From contig JAKUTY010000001.1 in NCBI GenBank assembly GCA_022447825.1, positions 68,599 to 127,776 on the forward strand: a DNA stretch of 59,178 nucleotides, written 5' to 3'. The DNA is from SAR202 cluster bacterium. GTDB lineage: Bacteria > Chloroflexota > Dehalococcoidia > Lucifugimonadales > UBA826. The notes under the pieces are model-generated. The model was given only the letters and a program-made list of their open reading frames with translations. It searched no databases and was not told the origin of the DNA. Positions 52,549-59,178 of the stretch are shown in pieces (positions within the stretch are counted from its first letter, which is position 1; every line of letters begins with the position of its first letter). Both the position numbers and the translations under genes were made by a program.

Positions 52549-53457
52549 TTAATTTTTAGTGATTCGAACTGCTATCCAATCGTTCTCTGTCAAAAGTTCA
52601 TCTATTTGATATTTGAATTTTTTTATTTGAGTTTCTACTTGATGAAATGAATCTTTTAAAATGCCTGAAAGTATCATGTTACCGGACTTTTCCAAATTAA
52701 AATCCAATTTCTCAAATGTTTCTAAAATTATCTTTGTAGAAATATTAGCTATTACTAAATTAAATTTGATATTTGGAATAAGAGATTGGTTAAACGTGTC
52801 ATTTATTAACATGATTTTCTCTTGAACATTATTTTTCAATATATTCTCATTAGCCGATTTAACTGCATTAGGTTCTATTTCAATTCCTACGCATTTTTCA
52901 GCCCCTAATTTAGTTGCTGCTATTGATAAAATCCCTGAACCGCTTCCAAAATCCAAAACAACACTGTTATCCTTAATCACTTTCTCTAACAACTCTAAAC
53001 ACATCCTAGTGGTTGGATGATGACCTGTGCCAAAAGCCATTCCAGGATCTAAATAAATCAATTTTCTAACTTGATTGGTATCAACGTCTCTCCAAGACGG
53101 GCAAATTAATATTTTCTCACCCACAGGAATTGGGAAAAAATAGTCTTTCCATTTATTTTGCCAATCAACATCATTAATCTCTCTAGTTTCTAATTCACCT
53201 ATAGGGCATAAAATTGAGACTAATTTCAATCCAACTTCAACGTTAGCCAATCTTTCTTGAGTTGTATTATCAATAGGAAGATAAGTTCGAATAGTCACAA
53301 ACTTTGGAACAGGAGGCTTTTCACCATCATCAGGATTATAACCCGAAGGTGATTCAACCGCTGTACCTCCTTCTCCATATCTATAAAAAACATGTGAAAG
53401 AGGTTCTACAAATTCAGGAGGACATTCTAAACTGATTTCTAGCCATTTCTTGGAAAT
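52549..53457 (-). CDS. prmA: Ribosomal protein L11 methyltransferase; ATT start codon proposed
   Basis: SAM-dependent trimethylation of ribosomal protein L11. The SAM domain has YLDPGMAFGTGHHPTTRMCLE, VLDFGSGSGILSIAATKLGA and NLVIANISTKIILE. The first ATG/GTG/TTG in frame is GTG 53298 (249 residues). In-frame upstream translation reads KKWLEISLECPPEFVEPLSH, then the family N-terminal domain. None of the 53 codons before GTG 53298 is ATG, GTG or TTG. The earliest sensible start is ATT 53457, 9 bases after AAGG at the dnaJ stop. That gives 302 residues, the normal PrmA length. Confidence 0.85.
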   Translation of the reverse strand: MSKKWLEISLECPPEFVEPLSHVFYRYGEGGTAVESPSGYNPDDGEKPPVPKFVTIRTYLPIDNTTQERLANVEVGLKLVSILCPIGELETREINDVDWQNKWKDYFFPIPVGEKILICPSWRDVDTNQVRKLIYLDPGMAFGTGHHPTTRMCLELLEKVIKDNSVVLDFGSGSGILSIAATKLGAEKCVGIEIEPNAVKSANENILKNNVQEKIMLINDTFNQSLIPNIKFNLVIANISTKIILETFEKLDFNLEKSGNMILSGILKDSFHQVETQIKKFKYQIDELLTENDWIAVRITKN

Positions 53458-53468
53458 ATTATTATGCC

Positions 53469-54593
53469 TTAACGCTGTTTAAATCTTCGGAAAAAATTTT
53501 TGTCATCTTTATTCTCATTCTCAGCTTCAGGAAGAGAATCCAACAGTTTTTTAAATAATTTCTTTTGTTCATCAGATAATTTTCTTGGTGTCTGAACTTC
53601 AACTGTCACCAATTGATCCCCTCTTCTAGTTCCTCGTAATTGTGCAACACCTTTTCCTTTTAATCTAAACATTTGTAAGCTTTGAGTCCCAGCAGGAATC
53701 TGCAATTCTTCTAAACCGTCTAATGTAGGTACAGATAAATTAGTTCCTAAAGCTGCCTGAGCAATATTTATTGGTAACTTATAAAGAATATTAATTCCGT
53801 CACGAATAAAATAATCATGGTCTTTAATCTTAAAGGCTACGTACAAATCCCCAGGAGGACCTCCGTTGGCTCCATGTTCTCCTTCACCTGTCAGTCTAAT
53901 TTGGGTATCTTCCTCAATTCCTGGAGGAATAGTTACTGCAAGTTTACGTTTATTGCGTTCTTTACCTTGACCTCTACATTGAGTACATGGCGTGGTAATT
54001 AATTTTCCTTCTCCACGGCAAGTAGAACAATCTCCCACCTGAACAACTTGTCCAAATAAACTTTGCTGTGCTCTTCTAACTTGGCCTGTTCCATTACAAG
54101 AAGAACAAGACGTAATGGGACTTCCAGGTTCATTTTTTGCGCCCCTACACCTAGAACAAGATTCTGTTCTATTTATATCAAATTCTTTCTCAGTACCGAA
54201 TACTGCATCCTCAAAAGTTATAGGCATAGTATATTGAAGATCAGAACCTCTTCTTGCAGAACTTCTACTTCTCGTTCCACCACCAAATCCGGAACCACCA
54301 AAAAATGAATCAAAAATATCACCAAACCCAGAAACATCACCAAATCCCCCGCCCATACCCGAATTGTTTATTCCAGAATGTCCAAATCTATCATATTGAG
54401 CTCTTTTATCTTTATCTGAAAGAATTTGATAGGCCTCATTCACTTCTTTGAATTTTTCTTCAGCCCCTTCATCTTTATTTCGATCAGGATGGTATTGGAG
54501 AGCTAATTTTCTAAAAGCTTTTTTTAATTCTTCATCATTAGCGTTTCTGGAAACGCCTAAAACTTCATAATAATCTCTTTTTTGAGTAGTCAT
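53469..54593 (-). CDS. dnaJ: Chaperone protein DnaJ
   Basis: Hsp40 co-chaperone of DnaK. The 374-residue protein has a J domain with HPD at about residue 35 ([14 protein letters not shown]), a Gly/Phe-rich region (about 75-110), four CxxCxGxG-type zinc repeats ([32 protein letters not shown]), two C-terminal beta domains and a charged C-terminal tail. It heads the dnaJ-prmA-rsmE set; no dnaK or grpE is within the window. Confidence 0.96.
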   Translation of the reverse strand: MTTQKRDYYEVLGVSRNANDEELKKAFRKLALQYHPDRNKDEGAEEKFKEVNEAYQILSDKDKRAQYDRFGHSGINNSGMGGGFGDVSGFGDIFDSFFGGSGFGGGTRSRSSARRGSDLQYTMPITFEDAVFGTEKEFDINRTESCSRCRGAKNEPGSPITSCSSCNGTGQVRRAQQSLFGQVVQVGDCSTCRGEGKLITTPCTQCRGQGKERNKRKLAVTIPPGIEEDTQIRLTGEGEHGANGGPPGDLYVAFKIKDHDYFIRDGINILYKLPINIAQAALGTNLSVPTLDGLEELQIPAGTQSLQMFRLKGKGVAQLRGTRRGDQLVTVEVQTPRKLSDEQKKLFKKLLDSLPEAENENKDDKNFFRRFKQR

Positions 54594-54644
54594 ATAATTC
54601 CAAATTTTAAATTTGAACCCATTATATCGTAGCCTAAGGGATAT

Positions 54645-55529
54645 TTAAGCACATTGTAATTTTGCAGCTTGTAATGTGTTAGACAGTAACATAGCAATTG
54701 TCATAGGACCGACTCCACCTGGAACTGGAGTAATTGCTTTACATTTTAATTTAACAGTTTCAAATTCTACGTCACCTACCAATCTATACCCTCGTTTATG
54801 TAACGAAGATTCAACTCTATTAATTCCAACATCTATAACTACTGCATTTTCTTTAACCATTTCTTGTGTTACAAAATTAGGAATTCCAATGGCCGCAACA
54901 ATAATATCTGCCATTTGGGTTATATCTTTTAAATTATTAGTACGACTATGGCAAAGTGAAACAGTTGCATTTCCACCATTAGATTTCATAGACAATAAAT
55001 TAGCTAAGGGTCTGCCCACAATATTACTTCTACCTAATATAGCAACATGTTTCCCATCAGTATCAAAATCACTTCTAATCAACAACTCCCTGATTCCTGC
55101 AGGAGTAGCCGGTATAAATCTTGGAGTACCAGCAGACAATAAACCCGAATTAAATGGGTGTAACCCGTCAACATCTTTAATAGGGTTAATTTTTTCAACA
55201 ATTTTTTCTTGTGAAATATGGCTAGGTAACGGAAGTTGAACCAAAATACCATGAATTTCATTAGAAAGATTTAAATTTTCAATAATATTTAATAAATCTT
55301 GTTCACTTACCGTAGAAGGTAAATTAATTGTTTTTCCTCTCATACCACTATCAATAGCAGATTTTTCTTTATTCCTTACATAGACAGATGAAGCAGGGTC
55401 ATTTCCTACTAACACTACGGCTAAGCCTGGTTTAACTAAAAATTTATTCTGAAAAGATTTAGTATCATTAGCTATCTCAAGTTTAATTTCCTCTGAAATT
55501 TTTTTACCATCTATAATTTTAGTTTCCAA
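54645..55529 (-). CDS. folD: Methylenetetrahydrofolate dehydrogenase / methenyltetrahydrofolate cyclohydrolase
   Basis: Bifunctional enzyme of one-carbon metabolism. From TTG 55529 the product has 294 residues, starting METKIIDGKKISEEIK. GAGG lies 6 bases before the TTG; GTG 55541 is the alternative. Motifs are LVGNDPASSVYVRNKEKSA (with the catalytic lysine), GILVQLPLP, PIKDVDGLHPFNSG, ILGRSNIVGRPLANLL and PVPGGVGPMTIAML. It may supply substrate for the MetF-like enzyme at 2225. Confidence 0.94.
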   Translation of the reverse strand: METKIIDGKKISEEIKLEIANDTKSFQNKFLVKPGLAVVLVGNDPASSVYVRNKEKSAIDSGMRGKTINLPSTVSEQDLLNIIENLNLSNEIHGILVQLPLPSHISQEKIVEKINPIKDVDGLHPFNSGLLSAGTPRFIPATPAGIRELLIRSDFDTDGKHVAILGRSNIVGRPLANLLSMKSNGGNATVSLCHSRTNNLKDITQMADIIVAAIGIPNFVTQEMVKENAVVIDVGINRVESSLHKRGYRLVGDVEFETVKLKCKAITPVPGGVGPMTIAMLLSNTLQAAKLQCA

Positions 55530-55590
55530 ATTGTGCCTCACTTACAACGAAGATAACATAAGTAAATTAAGTTTGATATAAAATGTCTAA

Positions 55591-55971
55591 ATGTTAATTA
55601 CAGGTATAGATATAATAGAAATCAAACGAGTGGGTAGATTAGCTTCAATATATGGAGATAAATTTTTAAATAGAATTTATACTCAGAATGAATTGAATTA
55701 CTGCAAAGGACGGCATGCACAATTAGCCAGTAGATTTGCTGCCAAAGAAGCTGTTATGAAAGCTCTAGGAACTGGGATTAGAGGGGTTGGATGGAAAGAT
55801 GTAGAAGTTTCAAGGGAAAGAGGAAAAGCTCCTTACATTACATTGACAGGTAGGGCAAAAATCAGAGCAGAAAAAATGATGTTAACAGAAATCAACCTTT
55901 CGTTATCTCATTCAAAAGAATTCGCTGTGGCATCTGTAGTAGGAGAATCAAACAAAGGCAATCTAATTTAA
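55591..55971 (+). CDS. acpS: Holo-[acyl-carrier-protein] synthase
   Basis: Transfers phosphopantetheine from CoA to acyl carrier protein. The 126-residue protein has LITGIDIIEIKRVGRL with the metal-binding aspartate, ASRFAAKEAVMKALGTG (catalytic signature) and LSLSHSKEFAVASVV. A single gene flanked by oppositely transcribed folD and the alternative complex III operon. Its stop overlaps the cytochrome gene by 4 bases. Confidence 0.94.
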   Translation: MLITGIDIIEIKRVGRLASIYGDKFLNRIYTQNELNYCKGRHAQLASRFAAKEAVMKALGTGIRGVGWKDVEVSRERGKAPYITLTGRAKIRAEKMMLTEINLSLSHSKEFAVASVVGESNKGNLI

Positions 55972-56648
55972 CGATTTTCTCCGTGCCACACTCTCAAATA
56001 CTCTACCAATTCCCATCTATCCTCCTCACTTAAAAGATATTTAAACATGGGCATAATTGCAGGAGAGTCTTTACCTCGCTTCGCTGAAGAGTATCCTGGC
56101 CTTCCGCCCCAAGTAATGTAGGCAAAAATCTCTCCATCACTCAATTCCCAAACTCTTTCAGAATTCAAGTTAACTGGAGCTGCTCCGTCATCAGGACCAT
56201 AAGCTAGTGAACCATCATTTCTACCACTAAGTATAGATGTAATAGGACCTTGACCTTCTAAATCAGTGCCATGACATACTGCACAATTATAATTATAAAT
56301 TTTAGCAGCGTTATCTATATCAAAATCTGATTTAACATTCCCAGGAATTTTCCATTCTTTAATTTCTTCAATTTCAAACGACACTAATTCAGCACCAGTA
56401 ACAGGCACAGAATCTTTAGGAGGTAAAATCCTAGGAACTTCCTGAGATCTGTAAGAAGGAGAGTAATGCATTTCAGAAAAAACCATTACTTGATGAGAAC
56501 CAGTTTCAGGAAATGCCGGAAGTTTAAAATTAATCGCTGGACCCCAAGTCACTTCACCTGTTCCTGTGTTGTAACATCCAACAAAAACAAATACAAATAA
56601 AACAAACAAGCAAGTTTTAAATATTATTTGATTTAAGACCATTTTCAT
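55968..56648 (-). CDS. Mono-heme cytochrome c lipoprotein, ActE-like subunit of alternative complex III
   Basis: A 226-residue exported protein. The signal sequence ends VFVFVGC, so C25 is the probable lipidated residue. One heme site CAVCH (C122, C125, H126) is present, with a late methionine around PAIMPMF as the candidate axial ligand. The stretch HYSPSYRSQEVPRILPP followed by SVPVTGAEL is typical of ActE-type cytochromes. It would pass electrons from the quinol-oxidising complex to a terminal oxidase. It is 3 bases downstream of the ActD-like gene. Confidence 0.85.
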   Translation of the reverse strand: MKMVLNQIIFKTCLFVLFVFVFVGCYNTGTGEVTWGPAINFKLPAFPETGSHQVMVFSEMHYSPSYRSQEVPRILPPKDSVPVTGAELVSFEIEEIKEWKIPGNVKSDFDIDNAAKIYNYNCAVCHGTDLEGQGPITSILSGRNDGSLAYGPDDGAAPVNLNSERVWELSDGEIFAYITWGGRPGYSSAKRGKDSPAIMPMFKYLLSEEDRWELVEYLRVWHGENR

Positions 56649-56651
56649 TAC

Positions 56652-57167
56652 TTATTCCCAACCTCGTATGATTTCACCATCTATTCCTGCTTTCTTAAGA
56701 GCTTCTTCAGCTTTATCAGTACGATCTTCTTCAGTAGTAACGGTTACTCCAATATAACCTTCCGTAATTTTCTCACTATATGCCCCCATAAAAAATCTAG
56801 GCAGTCGAGATTCAAAAATAATACCAATAATAGTAAAAATTACTGCGCCTAACATAGTCAATTCATACAAAATAACCATCATAGCTGGAATAGCCAAAAC
56901 AGGTTTTCCGCCAGTCAATATAGGATATGCAGCTTGCGTGATTGAAGTATAAAACAATGAAATCGTAAAACCAGTAAGAGCACCAAAAATTGGCCACCTA
57001 TACAAGTGATGTTGAGGCTCTGCTTCACCAAAAGTTCCTTCTGGATATGGAGTACCTGTTAAAATTTCATATTCATGATCCTGAAAGCCCGCATCTCTCA
57101 AATGATCTAATGCATCTGCAGCAGAATCTTCTTCAATATATAAACCTAGAACACTTCGTTTAGCCAT
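56652..57167 (-). CDS. ActD-like membrane subunit of alternative complex III (DUF3341 family)
   Basis: A 171-residue protein with an N-terminal soluble alpha/beta domain (LGLYIEEDSAADALDHLRDA) and two membrane segments (about residues 65-90 and 100-125), followed by a short C-terminal domain (YIGVTVTTEEDRTDKAEEAL). This layout, and its place between ActC and ActE genes, identifies it as ActD. It starts 11 bases after the ActC-like gene. Confidence 0.83.
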   Translation of the reverse strand: MAKRSVLGLYIEEDSAADALDHLRDAGFQDHEYEILTGTPYPEGTFGEAEPQHHLYRWPIFGALTGFTISLFYTSITQAAYPILTGGKPVLAIPAMMVILYELTMLGAVIFTIIGIIFESRLPRFFMGAYSEKITEGYIGVTVTTEEDRTDKAEEALKKAGIDGEIIRGWE

Positions 57168-57178
57168 TTTTTTCTCTC

Positions 57179-58594
57179 TTATTTATGATGTTCTTTATTG
57201 TAGTAGTGATGCGGAAGACCTTCACGAATAGTAGCAGGTATGATCCTACGACCAACTTTTATCAAATGCCTATTTCGCATACCTTCTTTCATATCAAAAA
57301 CTGGGACCAAAGGAAAAGCTTTAGCAAATAACAACATACCTAATGCCACAAAAGCAAAGGTTTCTAAAACAATTAAAATTTCAATGAGTGATGGCGAATA
57401 TGATCCCCAATCAAAAGTTAAATGAGAACGCCTCATTAAACTTGGAATTACAATCAAAAATCGCTCTAGCCACATGCCAATATTAACTAATATGGTCGTA
57501 AAAAACATAATAGCCGCATTTCTTCTAAATCTCCTAAACATCCAAAGCGGAACAGGAATCACAAATGAGGTAATAACAAAAATCCCAAAGAGTGGTCCCC
57601 ATGGCCAAGGCCCAACTTGCAATTCTCTCAAAGCAATTTCAGGACTTTCTAAGGTAAACATTGCCCAAACCCATTCTAAAAAGAAAAAGAAGAACCATGT
57701 AGTTGCAACCACAATTAAAAGTCTCGCAATAGCATCAAAGTGATCAGGTTTTATATAATTTTGTAGACCATAAATCCAAACAGAAAGAGCCATTAACATC
57801 GCTACAGCAGAAACTCCTGAGTGAACAGCTCCAATAATGAAATAGGGACCAAATATAGTGGATCTCCATCCTTCAGTACCTATCAAAACTGCAAAGTCCC
57901 AAGAAACCACGGTATGCACAGAAACGAAAATAGGCAAAACTAATGCTGAAAGCAGAATTCCTGCTATTATCTGCAGCTTCCATTGCCTAGTAGTACCTCT
58001 AAAACCAAGGCACAATTGAGCATAAATAAACTTGGTGATTTTATTCTTTGCACGGTCTCGCAAAATTGCTAAATCAGGGATTAAACAAACAATTACAAAT
58101 AAAGTACTCGCTATTAAATAAGTACCAACCGCACTAGGGTCCCAAACGAATGGAGACTTAACATTTGGCCAAATTCCTCTACTAAAATCATATGGGAAAA
58201 TCCAATAAAAAACTCTCCAAGGCCTACCCACATGAAACAAAGGTGTATGCAAGGCAGCTGCCAATGAGAACAAAGTCATAACTTCAGCAGCCCTAGTAAT
58301 AGGGCGACGCCATTCAGCTTGAGTAAGCCGTAATATAGCTGAAATCATTATTCCAGCATGACTAATTCCAATCCAAAAAACAAAGTTTGCTATGAAAAAT
58401 CCCCAAAAAACTGGTCTATTTAAACCTGTGACTCCTAATCCATTAAAAACCATGTAACCAAAAGCAGAATATCCAGTAATTACAATAGTAGCTAAAAACA
58501 ATACTGCAGGAAGCCACCACTTAGGCATAGTCAAAATATCCCTAAGAAGTTCATCATTTAATTCTTTATCTGTAAGCTGGGTATGTTCTAACAT
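57179..58594 (-). CDS. ActC-like NrfD-family membrane subunit of alternative complex III
   Basis: A 471-residue polytopic membrane protein with about ten hydrophobic segments, of the NrfD/PsrC type. It carries features typical of ActC: FWIGISHAGIMISAILRL, HVGRPWRVFYWIFPYD, SVHTVVSWDFAVLIGTEGWR, GAVHSGVSAVAMLMAL and GMWLERFLIVIPSLMRR. It forms part of the quinol-oxidising, proton-moving module. It starts 20 bases after the preceding membrane gene and is followed by ActD- and ActE-like genes. Confidence 0.88.
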   Translation of the reverse strand: MLEHTQLTDKELNDELLRDILTMPKWWLPAVLFLATIVITGYSAFGYMVFNGLGVTGLNRPVFWGFFIANFVFWIGISHAGIMISAILRLTQAEWRRPITRAAEVMTLFSLAAALHTPLFHVGRPWRVFYWIFPYDFSRGIWPNVKSPFVWDPSAVGTYLIASTLFVIVCLIPDLAILRDRAKNKITKFIYAQLCLGFRGTTRQWKLQIIAGILLSALVLPIFVSVHTVVSWDFAVLIGTEGWRSTIFGPYFIIGAVHSGVSAVAMLMALSVWIYGLQNYIKPDHFDAIARLLIVVATTWFFFFFLEWVWAMFTLESPEIALRELQVGPWPWGPLFGIFVITSFVIPVPLWMFRRFRRNAAIMFFTTILVNIGMWLERFLIVIPSLMRRSHLTFDWGSYSPSLIEILIVLETFAFVALGMLLFAKAFPLVPVFDMKEGMRNRHLIKVGRRIIPATIREGLPHHYYNKEHHK

Positions 58595-58614
58595 CTATAA
58601 TCCTATTTGAATAA

Positions 58615-59178
58615 TCATCTGGGTTTTCCCATAACCTTAACTTTTGCTCTATGGTATTGAACTTCAGCGTTATATAACAAAAGTTCTTTTTGTTCCCAAA
58701 TATTAATTACGGGAATCAATCTAGTAGCCATCATATATAGAAAAACAGCACCAGAAATAAAACCTAATATAATTACCCCATCAATCATTGTGGGAAGCAC
58801 AGCACTAACCGGAACAGCAAGACCTTCAAAATCCTTGATTATCGTTATTCTATCGAAGGCTGGGTCATTCAATATAGTCATATTCAACATCATCTCTCGA
58901 GGATATTCTGAAGAAAATTGTCCGCCATTAGCAGCTAATTTATCCCCAGAAATGCCTAGTACATCCCATGAACTTACATACATTCTCACTCTGTCTAATA
59001 AAGTTCCAATTAAAACAGATCCTGCAATGATCGCTGGACCCCAAACACTTCTTCTAACAGGATTCCAAACCATCGTCCACCATGGAATAAAGAAAACAAA
59101 TAAAAATTCTGCTATGAAAACTGGTAAATACGGGCCATGCACAAACAACTTTAAAATAGCTTGTTCAGAAGGTTTTTT
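58615..59178 (-). CDS. Membrane protein of the alternative complex III operon, NrfD/ActF-like (partial, N-terminus beyond window)
   Basis: The frame stays open through the window edge, so only the C-terminal part of about 187 residues is visible. It has three or four membrane segments: FIAEFLFVFFIPWWTMVW, GPAIIAGSVLIGTLLDRVRM, and TMIDGVIILGFISGAVFLYM. A charged cytoplasmic tail ends KVKVMGKPR. The RVRMYVSSW stretch recalls the LERFLIVIPS element of NrfD-type proteins, suggesting an ActF-like or second NrfD-like subunit. It precedes the ActC-like gene, where many operons have ActB, which lacks such membrane segments. Confidence 0.6.
   Translation of the reverse strand, partial: KKPSEQAILKLFVHGPYLPVFIAEFLFVFFIPWWTMVWNPVRRSVWGPAIIAGSVLIGTLLDRVRMYVSSWDVLGISGDKLAANGGQFSSEYPREMMLNMTILNDPAFDRITIIKDFEGLAVPVSAVLPTMIDGVIILGFISGAVFLYMMATRLIPVINIWEQKELLLYNAEVQYHRAKVKVMGKPR

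Noticed and set aside
1-59178. CRISPR arrays, tRNA/rRNA genes, insertion sequences, prophage or defence islands
   Set aside because: Read-through of all intergenic gaps found no direct-repeat array, no cloverleaf, no transposase or integrase and no phage gene.

Overview
The window is an AT-rich bacterial chromosome segment (about one third G+C by eye) with very tight gene packing. Convergent genes often overlap by a few bases or meet with 1-2 bases between them. No stretch over 300 bases lacks a gene; the longest is 3603-3849, and it holds a promoter. The gene content suggests a marine SAR202-like Chloroflexota (Dehalococcoidia relative). It includes alternative complex III subunits (ActC, ActD, ActE), a coenzyme F420-dependent NADP reductase, electron transfer flavoprotein, B12-dependent ribonucleotide reductase with NrdR, and a division cluster reduced to rsmH-ftsA-ftsZ with no murein genes. 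This placement is an inference from gene content and protein style. I see no rRNA or tRNA genes, CRISPR array, insertion sequence or prophage; the region looks like core chromosome.

Layout. 1-2165: end of an RlmD/TrmA-type RNA methyltransferase (-), lipA (+), and two tiny desulforedoxin-type genes (-). 2225-3602: a methylenetetrahydrofolate reductase-like gene and a double zinc-ribbon protein (-). 3730-7292: promoter, etfB, etfA, an unknown gene, npdG (F420:NADPH reductase) and def. 7447-10170: secD-secF. 10167-12070: zinc alcohol dehydrogenase plus DUF1932-type dehydrogenase (-). 12212-15587: xth, a VIT1/CCC1 metal transporter, a SelA-like PLP enzyme and rplY (+). 15643-21853: a long minus-strand block dgt - two unknown genes - dnaG - rpoD - DUF362, joining replication initiation, nucleotide pools and the housekeeping sigma factor. 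21944-24872: 2-hydroxyacid dehydrogenase (-), then GarR-type dehydrogenase and a cyclase-family hydrolase behind a clear promoter (+). 24874-28981: gyrA, a degenerate glutamine-amidotransferase-like protein and a crotonase (-). 29041-35630: thioredoxin-fold lipoprotein, terminator, mfd, HAD phosphatase, second crotonase, and an alpha/beta hydrolase lacking its nucleophile. 35635-37915: TlpA-like thioredoxin and a ThDP enzyme (-). 38023-39841: birA (+), then proC-yggT (-). 39870-43030: nrdR-nrdJ with an NrdR-box-like palindrome. 43117-46484: rsmH-ftsA-ftsZ with a terminator. 46639-51814: mogA-trmD-argF-der-plsY-gpsA (+). 51811-55529: folD, and dnaJ-prmA-rsmE (-). 55591-55971: acpS (+). 55968-59178: alternative complex III operon, running off the window end (-).

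The most unusual signal is translational. For yggT and prmA the conserved N-terminus extends well upstream of the first ATG/GTG/TTG, and the only plausible start with a Shine-Dalgarno-like sequence is ATT. In yggT that ATT overlaps the stop of proC by one base, as ATG does at the rpoD/DUF362 junction. A methylenetetrahydrofolate reductase-like gene has the same problem, with only ATA or ATT available. Other points of interest are two enzyme-fold proteins missing their catalytic nucleophiles, a tandem pair of mini desulforedoxin genes, and uncharacterised genes placed inside the dgt-dnaG and etf-F420 clusters.
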